A stretch of 64,000 bases of DNA, from NCBI RefSeq assembly GCF_965200405.1, contig NZ_OZ241356.1:2480001-2544000 (forward strand). Direction: 5' to 3'. This document shows, in pieces, positions 62,945 to 64,000 of the stretch. Source of the stretch: Glacieibacterium sp965200405. GTDB lineage: Bacteria; Pseudomonadota; Alphaproteobacteria; Sphingomonadales; Sphingomonadaceae. Below the pieces are notes generated by a model. It saw only the letters and a program-made list of their open reading frames with translations. It did not search any database and had not been told where the DNA came from. The first letter of the stretch is position 1; each line of letters opens with the position of its first letter. The translations under genes and the position numbers were made by a program.

Positions 62945-64000
62945 ATGTCCGAACGTGAATCGATGCCCTATGACGTGGTCATCGTCGGTGGTGGCCCGGC
63001 CGGCCTGTCGGCAGCGATCCGCCTCAAGCAACAGGCGACGAAAGCGGGCATCGAGCTGGCCGTCTGCGTGCTGGAAAAGGGCTCCGAGATCGGCGCGCAT
63101 ATCCTGTCGGGTGCGGTCGTCGATCCCAAGGCGCTGGACGAGTTGCTGCCCGACTGGCGCGACCTCGACAGCCCGCTGACCGTGCCGGTTACGAGCAACC
63201 ACCACTGGATCCTGAGCGCGACCGGCAAGACCGAATTTCCGCACGCGCTGATGCCGCCGTTCATGAACAACAAGGGCTGCTACACCGTCAGCCTGGGCAA
63301 CTTCTGCCGCTGGCTGGCCGGGCAGGCCGAGGCGCTGGGGGTCGAGATCTTCCCGGGTTTCGCCGCCGCCGAAGTGCTGTGGAACGACGACGGCTCGGTC
63401 AAGGGCGTTGCTACCGGCGACATGGGGGTCGCGAAGGACGGCACCCGCAAGGACAGCTACCAACCCGGCCTCGAGCTGCATGCCAAATACACCTTCTTTG
63501 CCGAGGGTGTCCGCGGTCACCTGTCGAAGCAGCTTATCCGCCACTTCGACCTCGCCAAGGACTCCCAGCCGCAGGTCTATGGCCTCGGCATCAAGGAATT
63601 GTGGGACATCGACCCGGCCAAGCACGTGCCCGGCACGGTAATCCACACCCAGGGCTGGCCGCTGGTCGAGGCGAACGGCGGCGGCTGGATCTATCACCAG
63701 GCGAACGGACAGGTGTCGCTCGGGCTGGTGACCTGGCTCAACTATTCGAACCCGTATCTGTCGCCGTTCGAGGAGATGCAGCGCTGGAAGACGCACCCGG
63801 CGTTGAAGGAGCTGCTGACCGGCGGGCGGCGCGTCAGCTACGGCGCGCGCGCGATCAACGACGGCGGCTGGCAGTCGGTGCCCAAGCTGGCGTTCCCCGG
63901 CGGCGCGCTGATCGGGTGCTCGGCGGGCTTCGTCAACGTGCCCCGCATCAAGGGCAGCCACACCGCGATGAAGACCGGCATGATGGCCGCCGACGCCGCG
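62945..64000 (+). CDS. Electron transfer flavoprotein-ubiquinone oxidoreductase (3' end outside window)
   Basis: 352 codons visible, open to the end of the window. GGGGAG lies 6 bases before the ATG. The FAD-binding start YDVVIVGGGPAGLSAAIRLK and family motifs EKGSEIGAHILSGAVVDP, GCYTVSLGNFCRWLAGQAE, FFAEGVRGHLSKQLI, and GCSAGFVNVPRIKGSHTA mark it as ETF-QO. It passes electrons from acyl-CoA dehydrogenases via ETF to ubiquinone. The C-terminal iron-sulfur domain is beyond the window, so gene end and length are unknown. Confidence 0.95.
   Translation, partial: MSERESMPYDVVIVGGGPAGLSAAIRLKQQATKAGIELAVCVLEKGSEIGAHILSGAVVDPKALDELLPDWRDLDSPLTVPVTSNHHWILSATGKTEFPHALMPPFMNNKGCYTVSLGNFCRWLAGQAEALGVEIFPGFAAAEVLWNDDGSVKGVATGDMGVAKDGTRKDSYQPGLELHAKYTFFAEGVRGHLSKQLIRHFDLAKDSQPQVYGLGIKELWDIDPAKHVPGTVIHTQGWPLVEANGGGWIYHQANGQVSLGLVTWLNYSNPYLSPFEEMQRWKTHPALKELLTGGRRVSYGARAINDGGWQSVPKLAFPGGALIGCSAGFVNVPRIKGSHTAMKTGMMAADAA

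Overview
The window is GC-rich and densely packed with genes. It looks like the chromosome of a Sphingomonadales alphaproteobacterium. The evidence is: two exported proteins with the PEPxxWA-CTERM anchor typical of that order (9660-10448, 28264-28995); LexA boxes of the alphaproteobacterial GTTC-N7-GTTC type; a short PutA; a host-attachment family protein; a TonB-dependent receptor; and the recA-alaS neighbourhood. The order is an inference; no rRNA or tRNA gene is visible to confirm it.

Layout. 1-7400: export-oriented genes (M61-like peptidase, CapA-family protein, PsiE-like membrane protein, GH92 glycosidase, diheme cytochrome c). 7400-10450: DUF1232 protein, dipeptide epimerase, host-attachment protein, first PEPxxWA protein. 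10680-18900: TPR-sulfotransferase, a three-gene thiolase/AhpD-like/MaoC operon behind a perfect palindrome, a DUF885-like metalloprotein and putA. 19100-24600: MscS channel, YdeI-like protein, then the two-component NHEJ system Ku-LigD, whose ligD gene carries GC-rich palindromic repeats in frame in both interdomain linkers. 24660-31060: ppx, rnd, sterol-desaturase family, second PEPxxWA protein, aspS. 31060-32240: an AT-rich islet with a lone TIR-domain gene. 32240-43135: ppk2, lytic transglycosylase, dapA-smpB, molybdopterin oxidoreductase, hybrid histidine kinase, response regulator, recA, alaS. 43200-54360: proline-rich membrane protein, DUF3011 protein, Kef-type antiporter, DUF885 peptidase, acyl-CoA ligase, psd-pssA, LOG protein, icd. 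54440-64000: TonB receptor behind a CRP-like site, PA0069-type radical SAM gene, RcnB-like protein, moaB, a toxin-antitoxin pair with its operator, second lytic transglycosylase, uracil-DNA glycosylase-like protein, and the 5' part of an ETF:ubiquinone oxidoreductase gene that runs off the end.

The main unifying theme is DNA damage. Three LexA-type boxes are visible: before recA, before the PA0069-type radical SAM gene, and inside a promoter for an unrecognised 65-residue single-span membrane protein (50697-50894). That last box matches the recA box at 13 of 15 positions, so the small gene is a candidate SOS-induced membrane effector. Ku-LigD and the UDG-like protein add repair functions but show no LexA box. 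Convergent gene pairs are closed either by perfect hairpins or by a 4-base CTAG overlap of two TAG stop codons (three cases).
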